A stretch of 64,000 nt of DNA from Blastococcus sp. CT_GayMR20 (GTDB lineage Bacteria > Actinomycetota > Actinomycetes > Mycobacteriales > Geodermatophilaceae). The stretch covers positions 24,210 to 88,209 of the forward strand of contig NZ_SPQM01000007.1 of NCBI RefSeq assembly GCF_004570345.1, in the 5' to 3' direction. Positions 27,549 to 38,325 of this stretch are shown here, in pieces. The notes beneath the pieces are model-generated. The model was not told where the DNA came from, searched no databases, and was given only the letters and a program-made list of their open reading frames with translations. The position numbers and the translations under genes are program-made. The stretch's first letter is position 1; each line of letters starts with the position of its first letter.

Positions 27549-28973
27549 ATGCTCAGACGCGCCAGCGACCTCACCGCGCGGGCCCGCGAGCGCATCCGCG
27601 CGGCCCGCGAGCACGATCCGCACGGCTGGCACGACCGGCACCATGACCACGACCGGCACCATGACGACGAGCCGATCGACTTCGTGGAGCTCCCCCACGA
27701 GGACGACGAGACCGCCTCCGAGCAGCCACCGCTGGGCAGCCCCGAGTCCGGCGCCCCGGACGTCGACGGCGCCGTCGCGCCCGGTCCGGTCAGCGGACCC
27801 CCGGAGGGTGGCCGACCCCACCGCCCCGGGGAGCGGTCGCGCCGGCTGATGTCCGGCGCCGACCGCCGGTCGGCACCCGAGGACGGCGTCCCGAACGGCC
27901 TGCGGACGGCGGCGGCGTGGTCGTGGCGGCTGATCGTGGTGATCGCCGGCTTCTACGTGCTGCTCTACGCCGCCGCGTACGTCGCCGTGGTCGTCGTCCC
28001 GGTGCTCGTGGCCCTGCTCCTGGCCGCCCTCCTGCAGCCCGGGGCCGCCTCCCTGGTCCGCCGCGGGTGGCCCAAGGGGCTGGCCGCGACGGCGATGCTC
28101 CTCGTCGGCCTGGCCGTGGTCGCCGGGATCATCACGCTGGTCATCGAGCGGTTCTCCGCGGGCTTCTCCGATCTGGCGAGCCAGGTCAGCGAGGGCATCG
28201 GGCAGGTGCAGAGCTTCGTCGTCCGCACCTTCCCGATCACGCGCGGCCAGCTCGAGGATGCCGTCGCCGCGGTGCAGGAGACCCTGGTCGACAACCAGGA
28301 GACGATCACGTCCGGCGCGATCACCACCGCGGCGACCGTCGGCGAGGTCTTCACCGGCATCGTCCTGGCGCTGTTCACGCTGTTCTTCTTCCTCAAGGAC
28401 GGCCGGTCCATCTGGCTGTGGCTGGTCGGGCTCTTCCCGCGCGAGTCCCGGGCCTACATCGACGAGGCGGCCCGGCGCTCCTGGCGGACGCTGATCTCCT
28501 ACGTGCGGGCGACGGCGGCCGTCGCGCTGGTCGACGCGGTCGGCATCGGCATCGGCCTGGCGATCCTGGGCGTTCCGCTGGTGATCCCGCTGGCGGCGCT
28601 GGTCTTCCTCGGCGCCTTCATCCCGATCATCGGCTCGTTCCTCGCCGGCTCGGTGGCGGTGCTCGTCGCGCTGGTGTCGGTGGGCCCGATCAAGGCACTC
28701 ATCGCGCTGGGCGTGGTCGTGCTGGTCATGCAGCTCGAGGGGCACGTCCTGCAGCCGCTGCTGCTGGGCCGCGCGGTGCACGTGCACCCGCTCGCGGTCG
28801 TGCTGTCGATCGCGGCAGGTCTGCTCATCGGCGGGATCTTCGGCGCGCTCATCGCCGTCCCCACCGTCGCGTGCGCGAACGTCGCCGGCACCTACCTGAG
28901 CCGGCGGCACGAGGGGCCGCGCCCGCCCGAGCCGCGGCCCGACCGGGCGAAGCCCGCCGTCACCGCGAAGTAG
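27549..28973 (+). CDS. AI-2E/PerM-family membrane transporter with His-rich N-terminus
   Basis: This 474-residue protein has a long hydrophilic N-terminus (about 1-120) and a PerM/AI-2E domain with about 7-8 transmembrane segments, including [12 protein letters not shown] and [15 protein letters not shown], and the late [19 protein letters not shown] signature. The family exports small molecules or ions, and the substrate is unknown. Residues 22-38 hold eight histidines alternating with Asp, a possible metal-binding patch. The ATG at 27549 has GGAGG 6 nt upstream, better than the GTG three bases earlier. The 3' end overlaps purD by 14 nt. Confidence 0.88.
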   Translation: MLRRASDLTARARERIRAAREHDPHGWHDRHHDHDRHHDDEPIDFVELPHEDDETASEQPPLGSPESGAPDVDGAVAPGPVSGPPEGGRPHRPGERSRRLMSGADRRSAPEDGVPNGLRTAAAWSWRLIVVIAGFYVLLYAAAYVAVVVVPVLVALLLAALLQPGAASLVRRGWPKGLAATAMLLVGLAVVAGIITLVIERFSAGFSDLASQVSEGIGQVQSFVVRTFPITRGQLEDAVAAVQETLVDNQETITSGAITTAATVGEVFTGIVLALFTLFFFLKDGRSIWLWLVGLFPRESRAYIDEAARRSWRTLISYVRATAAVALVDAVGIGIGLAILGVPLVIPLAALVFLGAFIPIIGSFLAGSVAVLVALVSVGPIKALIALGVVVLVMQLEGHVLQPLLLGRAVHVHPLAVVLSIAAGLLIGGIFGALIAVPTVACANVAGTYLSRRHEGPRPPEPRPDRAKPAVTAK

Positions 28974-30225
28974 GCGGTGCGATGCGGCCCTCGACGGCTG
29001 CCAGCGCGATGTCGGTCCGCCAGTGCGCGTCGGCCAGCCGGACGGCGGCCACCCGCTCGTAGGCCGTCTGCCGGGCGGCCGCCAGGTCGGCACCGAGGCC
29101 CACCACCGAGAGCACCCGGCCGCCGGCGGAGATCACCGAGCCGTCGGCGGCCAGCGCCGTCCCCGCGTGCAGCACGCCCTCGCCGTCGGCCCCCGTGATC
29201 GCCGACCCCGTGCGCGGCGACTCGGGATAGCCCGGCGCGGCGACGACGACGGTCACCGCGGCACCCTCCCGCCAGCGCAGCGGCGGGTGCTCGGCGAGCG
29301 TGCCGGTGGCCGCGGCGTGCAGGAGGCCGGCCAGCGGCGTCTCCAGCAGCGGCAGCACGACCTGCGTCTCCGGGTCGCCGAACCGGGCGTTGAACTCGAC
29401 GACGCGGACGCCGCGCGAGGTGAGCGCGAGCCCCGCGTAGAGGAGCCCGCTGAAGGTCTCCCCGCGACGGGCCATCTCGTCGACGGTCGGCTGCAGCACC
29501 GTCGCCATGACCTCGTCCACCAGGCCGGGCGGCGCCCAGGGCAGCGGCGCGTAGGCGCCCATCCCGCCGGTGTTCGGCCCGCCGTCACCGTCGTCCCGCC
29601 TCTTGGCGTCCTGGGCCGGCACCAACGGGACGACGGTCGTGCCGTCGGTGACCGCGAACAGCGACACCTCCGGGCCGTCGAGGTACTCCTCGACGAGCAC
29701 GGCTCCCCCCGCGTCGAGCACCCGGTGCCCGTGGGCGACGGCCGCGGCGCGCTCGTCGGTGACGAGCACGCCCTTGCCGGCGGCCAGGCCGTCGTCCTTC
29801 ACCACGTACGGTGCCCCGGCCTCGTCCAGGGCCGTCTCCAGCTCGGCGGGGCCGCCGACCGGCCAGGACCTCGCGGTCGGCACCCCGGCGGCGGCCATCA
29901 CGTGCTTGGCGAAGGACTTGCTGCCCTCCAGCTGCGCCGCCTCCTCGGAGGGCCCGAAGCAGGGGATGCCGGCGTCCCGGACGGCGTCCGCCGCCCCGGC
30001 CACCAGCGGCACCTCGGGCCCGATGACGACGAGATCGGCCCGCCACTCCTGCGCGATCGCCGCCACGGACACCGGGTCGGCGGCGTCGACCGCCAGCGGC
30101 TCGGCGACCGCGCGGGTACCGGCGTTGCCGGGCGCGCAGGCCAGCCCGCTCACCGCGGGGTCGGAGGAGAGAGCCACGCACAGGGCGTGCTCCCGGGCAC
30201 CGGAGCCGATCACGAGCACGCGCAC
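28960..30225 (-). CDS. purD: Phosphoribosylamine-glycine ligase (GAR synthetase)
   Basis: It forms GAR from phosphoribosylamine and glycine with ATP. The 421-residue ATP-grasp enzyme has [13 protein letters not shown] at the N-terminus, [54 protein letters not shown] and [14 protein letters not shown]. The GTG at 30225 lies 6 nt after a TAGCTT box and has no ribosome site. It is monocistronic and convergent with the AI-2E gene. Confidence 0.97.
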   Translation of the reverse strand: MRVLVIGSGAREHALCVALSSDPAVSGLACAPGNAGTRAVAEPLAVDAADPVSVAAIAQEWRADLVVIGPEVPLVAGAADAVRDAGIPCFGPSEEAAQLEGSKSFAKHVMAAAGVPTARSWPVGGPAELETALDEAGAPYVVKDDGLAAGKGVLVTDERAAAVAHGHRVLDAGGAVLVEEYLDGPEVSLFAVTDGTTVVPLVPAQDAKRRDDGDGGPNTGGMGAYAPLPWAPPGLVDEVMATVLQPTVDEMARRGETFSGLLYAGLALTSRGVRVVEFNARFGDPETQVVLPLLETPLAGLLHAAATGTLAEHPPLRWREGAAVTVVVAAPGYPESPRTGSAITGADGEGVLHAGTALAADGSVISAGGRVLSVVGLGADLAAARQTAYERVAAVRLADAHWRTDIALAAVEGRIAPPTSR

Positions 30226-30231
30226 GGAGGA

Positions 30232-30237
30232 AAGCTA
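30232..30237 (-). promoter_or_regulatory. Leaderless -10 box (TAGCTT) for purD
   Basis: On the minus strand TAGCTT ends 6 nt before the GTG at 30225. Confidence 0.5.
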
Positions 30238-30248
30238 CCGAGCGGCCA

Positions 30249-31292
30249 TCACCGCAGCCGAAAGAGGACCCCGTCCTCCCCACCCCTCGCAAGCTCGCGG
30301 CGGTGCCCTGGACGGGGCCGCCGCGCGCGGGCGTCGACCCGCAGCAGCTGGCGGTGCGCCTCCGCCTGCAGCTTCCGCCAGGCGGTGAACCGGGACGGAT
30401 CGAGCCGGCCGTCGTCGATGGCCGCCGCGACGGCGCAGCCCGGCTCGCCGCGGTGCCCGCAGTCGCGGAAGCGGCACTCGGCGGCGAGCTGGGCGACGTC
30501 GGCGTAGGCGGCGTCCACGCCGCCCTCGTCGTCGTAGAGCGCGAGCTCGCGCATGCCCGGGGTGTCGATCAGCAGCCCGCCGCCGGGCAGCAGGTGCAGC
30601 TCGCGCGCGGTGGTGGTGTGCCGGCCGCGGCCGTCGTCACGGATCTCCTGCGTCGCGCCGAGGACCCTCCCGGCCAGGGCGCTGGCCAGGCTCGTCTTGC
30701 CGACGCCGGAGGGGCCCACCATGGCCCCGGTGCGGCCGGGCCCGAGCAGCGCGCGGACGGCGTCCAGACCCTCGCCGGTGACGGAGCTCACCGCGAGCAC
30801 GTCGACGCCGAGGGCGTCCTCGGCCACGAGTGCCACGGCCGCGGGGACGTCGTCGCAGAGATCGGCCTTCGTGAGGACGACGACCGGCGTCGCACCGCTG
30901 CTCCAGGCCACCGCGAGGTAGCGCTCCACCCGTCGCAGGCGGGCCTCGCCGGCGAGCGCGTCGACGACCAGGACGACGTCGAGGTTGGCCGCGACCACCT
31001 GCGCCGCCGACGTCCGGCCGGCCACGGTGCGGACGAAGGCACTCCTTCGAGGGAGGACGGCGACGGCCTGTTCGCCGCGCAGCGCGACCCAGTCACCGAC
31101 CGCCGGAGCGCCCGACCCGGCCTCGTCGTAGAGCGCCGATGCGGGGTGCACGCGGGCCTCGCCCCCGGCCGTCAGCACGCTCAACCGGCCCCTGTCCACC
31201 CGGAACACCCGCGCCGGGGCGCTGTCCGGCGGCAGCTGACCGACGCGGTCGGGCGTCCAGCCGAGCACTGAGAGATCGCTCACGTGGCGCAT
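30249..31292 (-). CDS. rsgA: Ribosome small-subunit biogenesis GTPase RsgA
   Basis: This circularly permuted GTPase matures or releases factors from the 30S subunit. The 347-residue protein has an N-terminal OB-fold (DWVALRGEQAVAVLPRRSAFVR), G4 VLTKADLC, G1 GPSGVGKTSLASAL, G3 IDTPGMRELAL and the zinc cluster ECRFRDCGHRGEPGC. The last 23 or so residues (RPRPGHRRELARGGEDGVLF and on) are encoded by repeat R1 copy B and look unlike the family. The ATG at 31292 is taken; a GTG four codons later is possible. Confidence 0.93.
   Translation of the reverse strand: MRHVSDLSVLGWTPDRVGQLPPDSAPARVFRVDRGRLSVLTAGGEARVHPASALYDEAGSGAPAVGDWVALRGEQAVAVLPRRSAFVRTVAGRTSAAQVVAANLDVVLVVDALAGEARLRRVERYLAVAWSSGATPVVVLTKADLCDDVPAAVALVAEDALGVDVLAVSSVTGEGLDAVRALLGPGRTGAMVGPSGVGKTSLASALAGRVLGATQEIRDDGRGRHTTTARELHLLPGGGLLIDTPGMRELALYDDEGGVDAAYADVAQLAAECRFRDCGHRGEPGCAVAAAIDDGRLDPSRFTAWRKLQAEAHRQLLRVDARARRPRPGHRRELARGGEDGVLFRLR
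30266..30319 (+). repeat. Palindromic repeat family R1, copy B (inside the rsgA 3' end)
   Basis: Arms GGACCCCGTCC (30266-30276) and GGACGGGGCC (30310-30319) pair over 8 bp with the conserved bulged A and a GG/CC closing. The core CTCGCAAGCTCGCGGCGG matches copies A and C. On the minus strand it is read as coding sequence for the C-terminus of RsgA. Confidence 0.8.
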
Positions 31293-31388
31293 GGTGCCGT
31301 GCTGGTCAGAGTGGTGTCTTCCGAATTGTGGACGACACGTTCACTTCAGTTCGCCGTCCCGACATCCGATTCAGGTGTGGTGAGGGAC

Positions 31389-32414
31389 ATGCGCGCGACA
31401 GCGTTGCCGGAACAGATGCCGGCGACCCGCTCTTCCCTGCCCGTCGTCATCGGGCACCGCGGGGCACCGGCCTACCGGCCGGAGCACACGACCGCCAGCT
31501 ACGAGCTGGCGATCGACCTCGGTGCCGAACTGATCGAGCCCGACGTCGTCATCAGCCGCGACGGCGTCCTCGTCGTCCGCCACGAGAGCGAGCTCTCCTG
31601 GTCCACCGACGTCGCCACCCGTCCGGAGTTCGCCGACCGCCGCACCACCAAGGTCGTCAAGGACGAGACCTGCACCGGCTGGTTCGCCGAGGACTTCACC
31701 TACGCCGAGCTGACCACCCTGCGCGCCGTCGAGCGCATGCCGGAGCTGCGGCCGCTGAACTCCGCCTACGACGGGAAGTTCGGCATCCTCACCCTCGCCG
31801 AGGTCGTCGAGCTGGCCCGTACCCACTCCACGCCCGAGCGCGAGATCAAGGTGCTGGCCGAGCTGAAGCACGCCGGTGACGCTCTCGACTCCGAGCTGCC
31901 GATGGCCGAGCTGGTCACCGAGGAGCTGCGCCGGCTCGACGCGACCGACGCCCAGGGCCCGGTGATGCTGCAGTCGTTCGACCCCCGGGTGCTCCGCGAC
32001 GTGCGGGCGGCCCTCGGTGACGACGGCCCGCAGATGGTGCAGCTGGTCGACGACTTCGCCAACGGCGACGCCATGGTCACCCCGGCCGGGCTCCGCGAGA
32101 TCTCCACGTACGCGCAGGGCGTCGCGCCCAGCTGCGACCGCGTGCTCATCGGCGACGACGGGCTCCCGGTCACGGGTCGCTCCGCCCTCGTGGACGAGGC
32201 GCACCGTGCGGCGCTGTCGGTCTTCTGCTGGACCCTGCGGGCGGAGAACGCCTTCCTGCCCCAGCACCTGCGGGTGGGCGACGCACCCGACGCCCTCGGT
32301 GACGCACTCGGCGAGGCCCGGGAGCTCCTGGCGCTGGGCGTCGACGGCCTGATCACCGACTCCCCCGAGCTCGCCGTCCGCGCGATCGGAGAACTCGCCA
32401 CCGCCCTGGTGTGA
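31389..32414 (+). CDS. Glycerophosphodiester phosphodiesterase (GlpQ/UgpQ family)
   Basis: It hydrolyses glycerophosphodiesters to glycerol-3-phosphate. The 341-residue TIM-barrel protein has the catalytic pair in IGHRGAPAYRPEHT (HRG, then PEHT), GAELIEPDVVISRDGVLVVRHE (metal Glu/Asp and second His) and late ALGVDGLITDSPE. The length and insert (SWSTDVATRPEFADRRTTK, then TCTGWFAEDFT) match the larger GlpQ type that is often secreted, but I see no clear signal peptide. The ATG at 31389 is preceded by GTGAGGG; GTG codons at 31377 and 31380 are alternatives. Confidence 0.9.
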   Translation: MRATALPEQMPATRSSLPVVIGHRGAPAYRPEHTTASYELAIDLGAELIEPDVVISRDGVLVVRHESELSWSTDVATRPEFADRRTTKVVKDETCTGWFAEDFTYAELTTLRAVERMPELRPLNSAYDGKFGILTLAEVVELARTHSTPEREIKVLAELKHAGDALDSELPMAELVTEELRRLDATDAQGPVMLQSFDPRVLRDVRAALGDDGPQMVQLVDDFANGDAMVTPAGLREISTYAQGVAPSCDRVLIGDDGLPVTGRSALVDEAHRAALSVFCWTLRAENAFLPQHLRVGDAPDALGDALGEARELLALGVDGLITDSPELAVRAIGELATALV

Positions 32415-32495
32415 CCCGATGACGGGCACCCGCAGGGTCCCCAGAGAAGGAGCCGGGACAGGCCGCCCGCAGATGGGGGACAGCACCTGGCCTCG

Positions 32496-34506
<2,011 letters not shown>

Positions 34507-34510
34507 CGAA

Positions 34511-34529
34511 GGACCCCCTGCAGGAGGCC
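34511..34529 (+). repeat. Collapsed R1 repeat remnant
   Basis: GGACCCCCTGC runs straight into AGGAGGCC, so the two outer arms of the R1 family are joined without the central core. It lies 4 nt after a stop codon in the context TGACGAAGGACC, nearly the same as TGACGGAGGACC after clpB. Confidence 0.55.
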
Positions 34530-34655
34530 TGACCGGGTCGCTGCAATCTTCACGTTCCCGTCGTGGACACTGGGCGGCACCCCGCTCGTCGAGGAGGTCC
34601 CGCTGCCGACGTCCTGCGCCCTCACCGGGCTCCGGCCTCCCTCCCGGGTGCACCG

Positions 34656-35717
34656 GTGATCACCGACCGCCTGCCCGCGCTGGGCGTGGCACCGGTCGAG
34701 CTCACGCGCGGTCGGCGGTTGCTGAGCCGGGTGCTCGCGCGGCCCAGCCTCCCCGCGCTCGTCGGCCTGGTGGTCGTGGTCGTGGTCTTCGGCATCCAGG
34801 CGCCGGCGCTGCTCACGTCCGGCGGGCTGGCCGGCGTCCTCGACGTGGCCGCGTTGCTCGGCATCGGCGCGGTCGCGGTCGCCCTGCTGCTCATCGCCGG
34901 CCAGTTCGACCTCTCCATCGGTGTGCTCGCGGTGGCCAGCTCGCTGGTGACGGCCCTGCTCATCGAATACGCCGGCTGGGGCGCCTGGCCCGCGCTCGGC
35001 GGGTCGCTGGCCGTCGCGCTCGCCGTCGGCCTCATCAACGGCTTCCTCGTGGTGAACACCGGGCTGCCGAGCTTCCTCGTCACGCTCGCGACGTTCCTGG
35101 TCCTGCAGGGCACGTCGCAGGCCGGCGCCGAGGCAGTGGCCGGTTCGGCCCGTGTCGCCGGGCTGGAGGAGGCCGGCGGCTGGGACTCCGCTTCCGCTGT
35201 CTTCGGCGCGACCATGCAGATCGGCGACGGCCGCTTCCGCGTCTCCCTGGTGTGGTGGCTGGCCGCGACCGCGCTCGCGACGTGGGCGCTGTGGCGTACG
35301 CGCTTCGGCAACGCTGTCTTCGCCAGCGGCGGGGCCCGCCGCGCCGCCCGGCAGCTCGGCGTCCCGGTCCGGCGGACGACGCTCACCCTGTTCTGCCTCA
35401 CCGCCGTCGCCGGCTGGCTGATCGGCACCCTGGCGCTGATCCGGCTGGACGGCGTCCAGGTCGGCGCCCCCGGGCTCGCGGTGGCCGTCGACTTCGTCGT
35501 GGTCGCGGTGATCGGGGGCTGCCTGCTCACCGGCGGCTACGGCTCCGCGATCGGAGCGTCCGTCGGCGCCCTGCTGTACGCGGTCGCGCGGCAGGGCATC
35601 ACGCTCGCCGGCTGGGACCCGCCGTGGTTCCAGGCGCTGCTCGGCGTCCTGCTGCTGGTCGCGCTGCTGGCCAACGGGGTGGTCCGGCACCGGCTGAAGA
35701 TGGTGCCGCGGTCGTGA
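34656..35717 (+). CDS. Sugar ABC transporter permease (orphan system)
   Basis: This 353-residue RbsC/FrcC-type membrane protein has about 8-10 hydrophobic segments. It is paralogous to the permease at 9399-10460: AGQFDLSIGVLAV against [32 protein letters not shown], and [22 protein letters not shown]. The GTG at 34656 gives the same length as the paralogue. Unlike the first system there is no binding-protein gene upstream, only a 150-nt leader. The stop overlaps the ATPase start (GTGA). Confidence 0.88.
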   Translation: MITDRLPALGVAPVELTRGRRLLSRVLARPSLPALVGLVVVVVVFGIQAPALLTSGGLAGVLDVAALLGIGAVAVALLLIAGQFDLSIGVLAVASSLVTALLIEYAGWGAWPALGGSLAVALAVGLINGFLVVNTGLPSFLVTLATFLVLQGTSQAGAEAVAGSARVAGLEEAGGWDSASAVFGATMQIGDGRFRVSLVWWLAATALATWALWRTRFGNAVFASGGARRAARQLGVPVRRTTLTLFCLTAVAGWLIGTLALIRLDGVQVGAPGLAVAVDFVVVAVIGGCLLTGGYGSAIGASVGALLYAVARQGITLAGWDPPWFQALLGVLLLVALLANGVVRHRLKMVPRS

Positions 35718-36529
35718 CCGGGACGGTGAACTCCGGCGTGCCCGAGCTGGAGCTGCGGGGGCTGACCGTCCGCTACGGCAGCGTGGCGGCGCTGTGCCGC
35801 GTGAACGCGGCCCTACCGGCGGGGACCATCACCTGCGTCCTCGGGGAGAACGGCTCCGGCAAGTCGACGCTGGTCTCGGTGCTCTCCGGACTCCGCCGGC
35901 ACGACGAGGGCCAGCTCCTCCTCGGCGGGGAACCGGTGCACTTCCGTTCGCCGAAGCAGGCGCGGGAAGCCGGGGTCGCAACGGTCTGGCAGGACCTGGC
36001 CGTCGCCCCGCTGCTGTCGATCTGGCGCAACTTCTTCCTCGGCGCCGAACCGACCCGCGGCGCGTGGCCGCTGCGGCGTCTGGACGTCGAGCGGGCACGG
36101 GAGACCACCGCCCGCGCCATGGCCCGCGTGGGCGTGCACCGGCTGGATCCCGACCAGCCCGCGAGCACGCTCGAGGCCGGGGCGCGGCAGAGCCTGGCGA
36201 TCGCCCGGGCGCTCCACTTCGGTGCGCGGGCGCTCGTCGTCGACGAGCCGACGGCGCCGCTGACAGTCGCCCAGCAGACGCTGCTCCTGCAGGCGATCGT
36301 GGCGGCGCGCAGCGACGGGCTCGCTGTCCTGCTGGTCACCAACAACCCGCGCTACGCGCACCTGGTCGGTGACCGCTTCCTGCTGCTGGCGCACGGGCGG
36401 GTGGCGGGCACGCTCAGCCGCGAGGACGTCGACGCCTCGGACCTGATGCGGCTGATGGCCGGCGGCGAGGAGTTCAGCGCCCTCACCGATGCGCTGACCG
36501 ACCTGCATTCGGAGCTGGGCGGCCGCTGA
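35714..36529 (+). CDS. Degenerate sugar ABC transporter ATP-binding protein
   Basis: This 271-residue protein is paralogous to the ATPase at 8614-9402. It keeps Walker A GENGSGKST (44-52), Q-loop Gln93 and Walker B VVDEP (Asp177, Glu178). The signature is LEAGARQS (153-160) where the paralogue has LSGGERQS, and the H-loop His is Asn210 (VTNNPRYAH against ITHNPHHAY). Both changes should cripple ATP hydrolysis in a homodimer. It may be decaying, or may act as a regulatory or heterodimer partner. A perfect terminator hairpin follows. Confidence 0.88.
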   Translation: MTGTVNSGVPELELRGLTVRYGSVAALCRVNAALPAGTITCVLGENGSGKSTLVSVLSGLRRHDEGQLLLGGEPVHFRSPKQAREAGVATVWQDLAVAPLLSIWRNFFLGAEPTRGAWPLRRLDVERARETTARAMARVGVHRLDPDQPASTLEAGARQSLAIARALHFGARALVVDEPTAPLTVAQQTLLLQAIVAARSDGLAVLLVTNNPRYAHLVGDRFLLLAHGRVAGTLSREDVDASDLMRLMAGGEEFSALTDALTDLHSELGGR

Positions 36530-36534
36530 TCCGC

Positions 36535-36566
36535 GTCCGGGCTCCCGCGGGGACGGGAGCCCGGAC
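36535..36566. terminator. Perfect bidirectional terminator hairpin
   Basis: GTCCGGGCTCCCG (36535-36547) and CGGGAGCCCGGAC (36554-36566) are perfect 13-bp arms with a 6-nt loop. They lie between the convergent ends of the ABC ATPase gene and the GPGG small-protein gene. Confidence 0.8.
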
Positions 36567-36571
36567 GCCGG

Positions 36572-36715
36572 TCAGGTGAAGACGCTGACACCGCCAGGGC
36601 CGACGAGCAGACCCACGATGATCAGCACGATGCCCCACAGCATCTGCCCACGGAAGATCGCGAAGATTCCGGCGATCACCAGGACGACGGCAAGGATCCA
36701 CAACAGGGTCACCAT
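36572..36715 (-). CDS. GPGG-motif small membrane protein
   Basis: This 47-residue protein consists of two hydrophobic stretches (LLWILAVVLVIAGIFAIF and LWGIVLIIVGLLVG) followed by the GPGG motif near the C-terminus, as in the GPGG-motif small membrane protein group of Actinobacteria. The ATG at 36715 has GAGG 7 nt upstream. It is too short for standard ORF cut-offs. Function is unknown. The upstream sequence contains a GGCGCC inverted repeat in the leader. Confidence 0.8.
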   Translation of the reverse strand: MVTLLWILAVVLVIAGIFAIFRGQMLWGIVLIIVGLLVGPGGVSVFT

Positions 36716-36812
36716 TGCTCATCCTCATTCCTACGGGCGCCTGGTCGGCGCCGTACAGGAAGATTGATGATCATTTGCAACCCATCGCAAACTTCCGGGG
36801 CTCATGCCCAGG

Positions 36813-37235
36813 TCAGGGCGCCAGACTGGGGTCGCAATCGCGGAGCAGCTGGGTGCAGCGCTCCTGCTCGGCGTACTCGCCGATGGCCTCGGCGGCCTTC
36901 GCCAGCTCGGTCACGCAGCGCAGGAAACCCCGGTTGGGCTCGTGCGACCACGGCACCGGGCCGAAGCCCTTCCACCCGTTGCGGCGCAGCGCGTCCAGGC
37001 CACGGTGGTAGCCGGTGCGGGCGTAGGCGTAGCCCTCGACGGTGTCGCGGAGCACCCGCTCGGGCCGGTTCAGCGCCTCCTCCGCGAGCGCCGCCCAGGC
37101 CGCGCTGACCGTGGGGTGCCGGGCCGCGACCTCGGCGGCCGGGTTCCCCGCGGCCAGCTCCGCGTCCGCCTCCGGGTTCGCGGGCAGCAGCGTGACCGGC
37201 GGCTCGCCCAGCAGATTGGGGTGGCTGTGAGTCAT
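36813..37235 (-). CDS. DUF3151 family protein, fba-linked
   Basis: This 140-residue soluble protein has LLGEPPVTLLPANPEADAEL at the start, then AARHPTVSAAWAALAEEAL and YARTGYHRGLDALRRNGWKGFGPVPWSHEPNRGFLRCV, typical of DUF3151. It starts within the fba stop codon (TGATG). The same fba-DUF3151 pairing occurs in Mycobacterium (Rv0363c/Rv0360c region). Function is unknown; the conserved Trp/Arg/Gly stretch suggests ligand binding. Confidence 0.88.
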   Translation of the reverse strand: MTHSHPNLLGEPPVTLLPANPEADAELAAGNPAAEVAARHPTVSAAWAALAEEALNRPERVLRDTVEGYAYARTGYHRGLDALRRNGWKGFGPVPWSHEPNRGFLRCVTELAKAAEAIGEYAEQERCTQLLRDCDPSLAP

Positions 37236-38266
37236 CAGCCGGCCTGCGACTGACCGGCGGACAGCAGGTCCTCGCACGCCTCGACGACGCGCGCGGCCAT
37301 GCCGGTCTCGGCGGCCTTGAGGTAGCTGCGCGGGTCGTAGGCCTTCTTGTTGCCGACCTCGCCGTCGACCTTGAGGACGCCGTCGTAGTTGGTGAACATG
37401 TGGCCCACGATCGGCCGGGTGAACGCGTACTGGGTGTCGGTGTCGACGTTCATCTTCACGACGCCGTAGGACAGCGCCTCGCGGATCTCCGACTGCGCCG
37501 AGCCGGACCCACCGTGGAAGACCAGGTTGAAGGGCTTGTCGTCGGAGGTGCCGAACTCCTTGGCGACGACGTCCTGACCCTGCTTGAGGATCTCCGGCCG
37601 CAGCTTCACGTTGCCCGGCTTGTAGACGCCGTGGACGTTGCCGAAGGTCGCAGCGAGCAGGTAGACGCCCCGCTCCCCCAGGCCCAGCTTGCGTGCGGTG
37701 GCCACGAAGTCGCCCTCGGCGGTGTAGAGCTTCTCGTTGATGTCGTGCGCGACGCCGTCCTCCTCGCCGCCGACGACGCCGATCTCCACCTCGAGCACGA
37801 TCTTCGCGGCGGCTGCCTTCTCCAGCAGCTCCTCGGCGATCTGCAGGTTCTCGTCGAGGTCGATCGCGGAGCCGTCCCACATGTGCGACTGGAACAGCGG
37901 CTCCTGCCCGGCGTTCACGCGGTCCTGCGACAGGGCGATCAGAGGGCGGACGTAGGAGTCGAGCTTGTCCTTGGGGCAGTGGTCGGTGTGCAGGGCCACG
38001 TTGACCGGGTACTTCTCGGCCACGACGTGCGCGAACTCCGCCAGCGCCACCGCGCCGGTGACCATGTCCTTGACCTTCGTGCCGGAGGCGAACTCCGCGC
38101 CGCCGGTGGAGAACTGGATGATCCCGTCGCTGCCGGCGTCGGCGAAGCCGCGGAGGGCCGCGTTCACCGTCTCCGAGGACGTGCAGTTGATCGCCGGATA
38201 GGCGAACCCGCCCTCCTTGGCCCGGCGGATCATGTCGGCGTAGACCTCGGGGGTCGCGATGGGCAT
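37235..38266 (-). CDS. fba: Class II fructose-bisphosphate aldolase
   Basis: It interconverts fructose-1,6-bisphosphate with DHAP and glyceraldehyde-3-phosphate. The 343-residue zinc enzyme has the HTDHC motif (catalytic Asp and zinc His), VLEVEIGVVGGEEDG with a further zinc ligand region, ATFGNVHGVYKPG, and FHGGSGSA and KMNVDTDTQYA for phosphate binding. The ATG at 38266 is preferred over a GTG at 38275 because GAGGAG is then 8 nt away. It is in an operon with the DUF3151 gene. Confidence 0.97.
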   Translation of the reverse strand: MPIATPEVYADMIRRAKEGGFAYPAINCTSSETVNAALRGFADAGSDGIIQFSTGGAEFASGTKVKDMVTGAVALAEFAHVVAEKYPVNVALHTDHCPKDKLDSYVRPLIALSQDRVNAGQEPLFQSHMWDGSAIDLDENLQIAEELLEKAAAAKIVLEVEIGVVGGEEDGVAHDINEKLYTAEGDFVATARKLGLGERGVYLLAATFGNVHGVYKPGNVKLRPEILKQGQDVVAKEFGTSDDKPFNLVFHGGSGSAQSEIREALSYGVVKMNVDTDTQYAFTRPIVGHMFTNYDGVLKVDGEVGNKKAYDPRSYLKAAETGMAARVVEACEDLLSAGQSQAG

Positions 38267-38325
38267 GCGGGGCACTCCTCGGTGGGAAATCGGCCGGACC
38301 GGTGGTCAGTATCGCGCCCGGGGAC

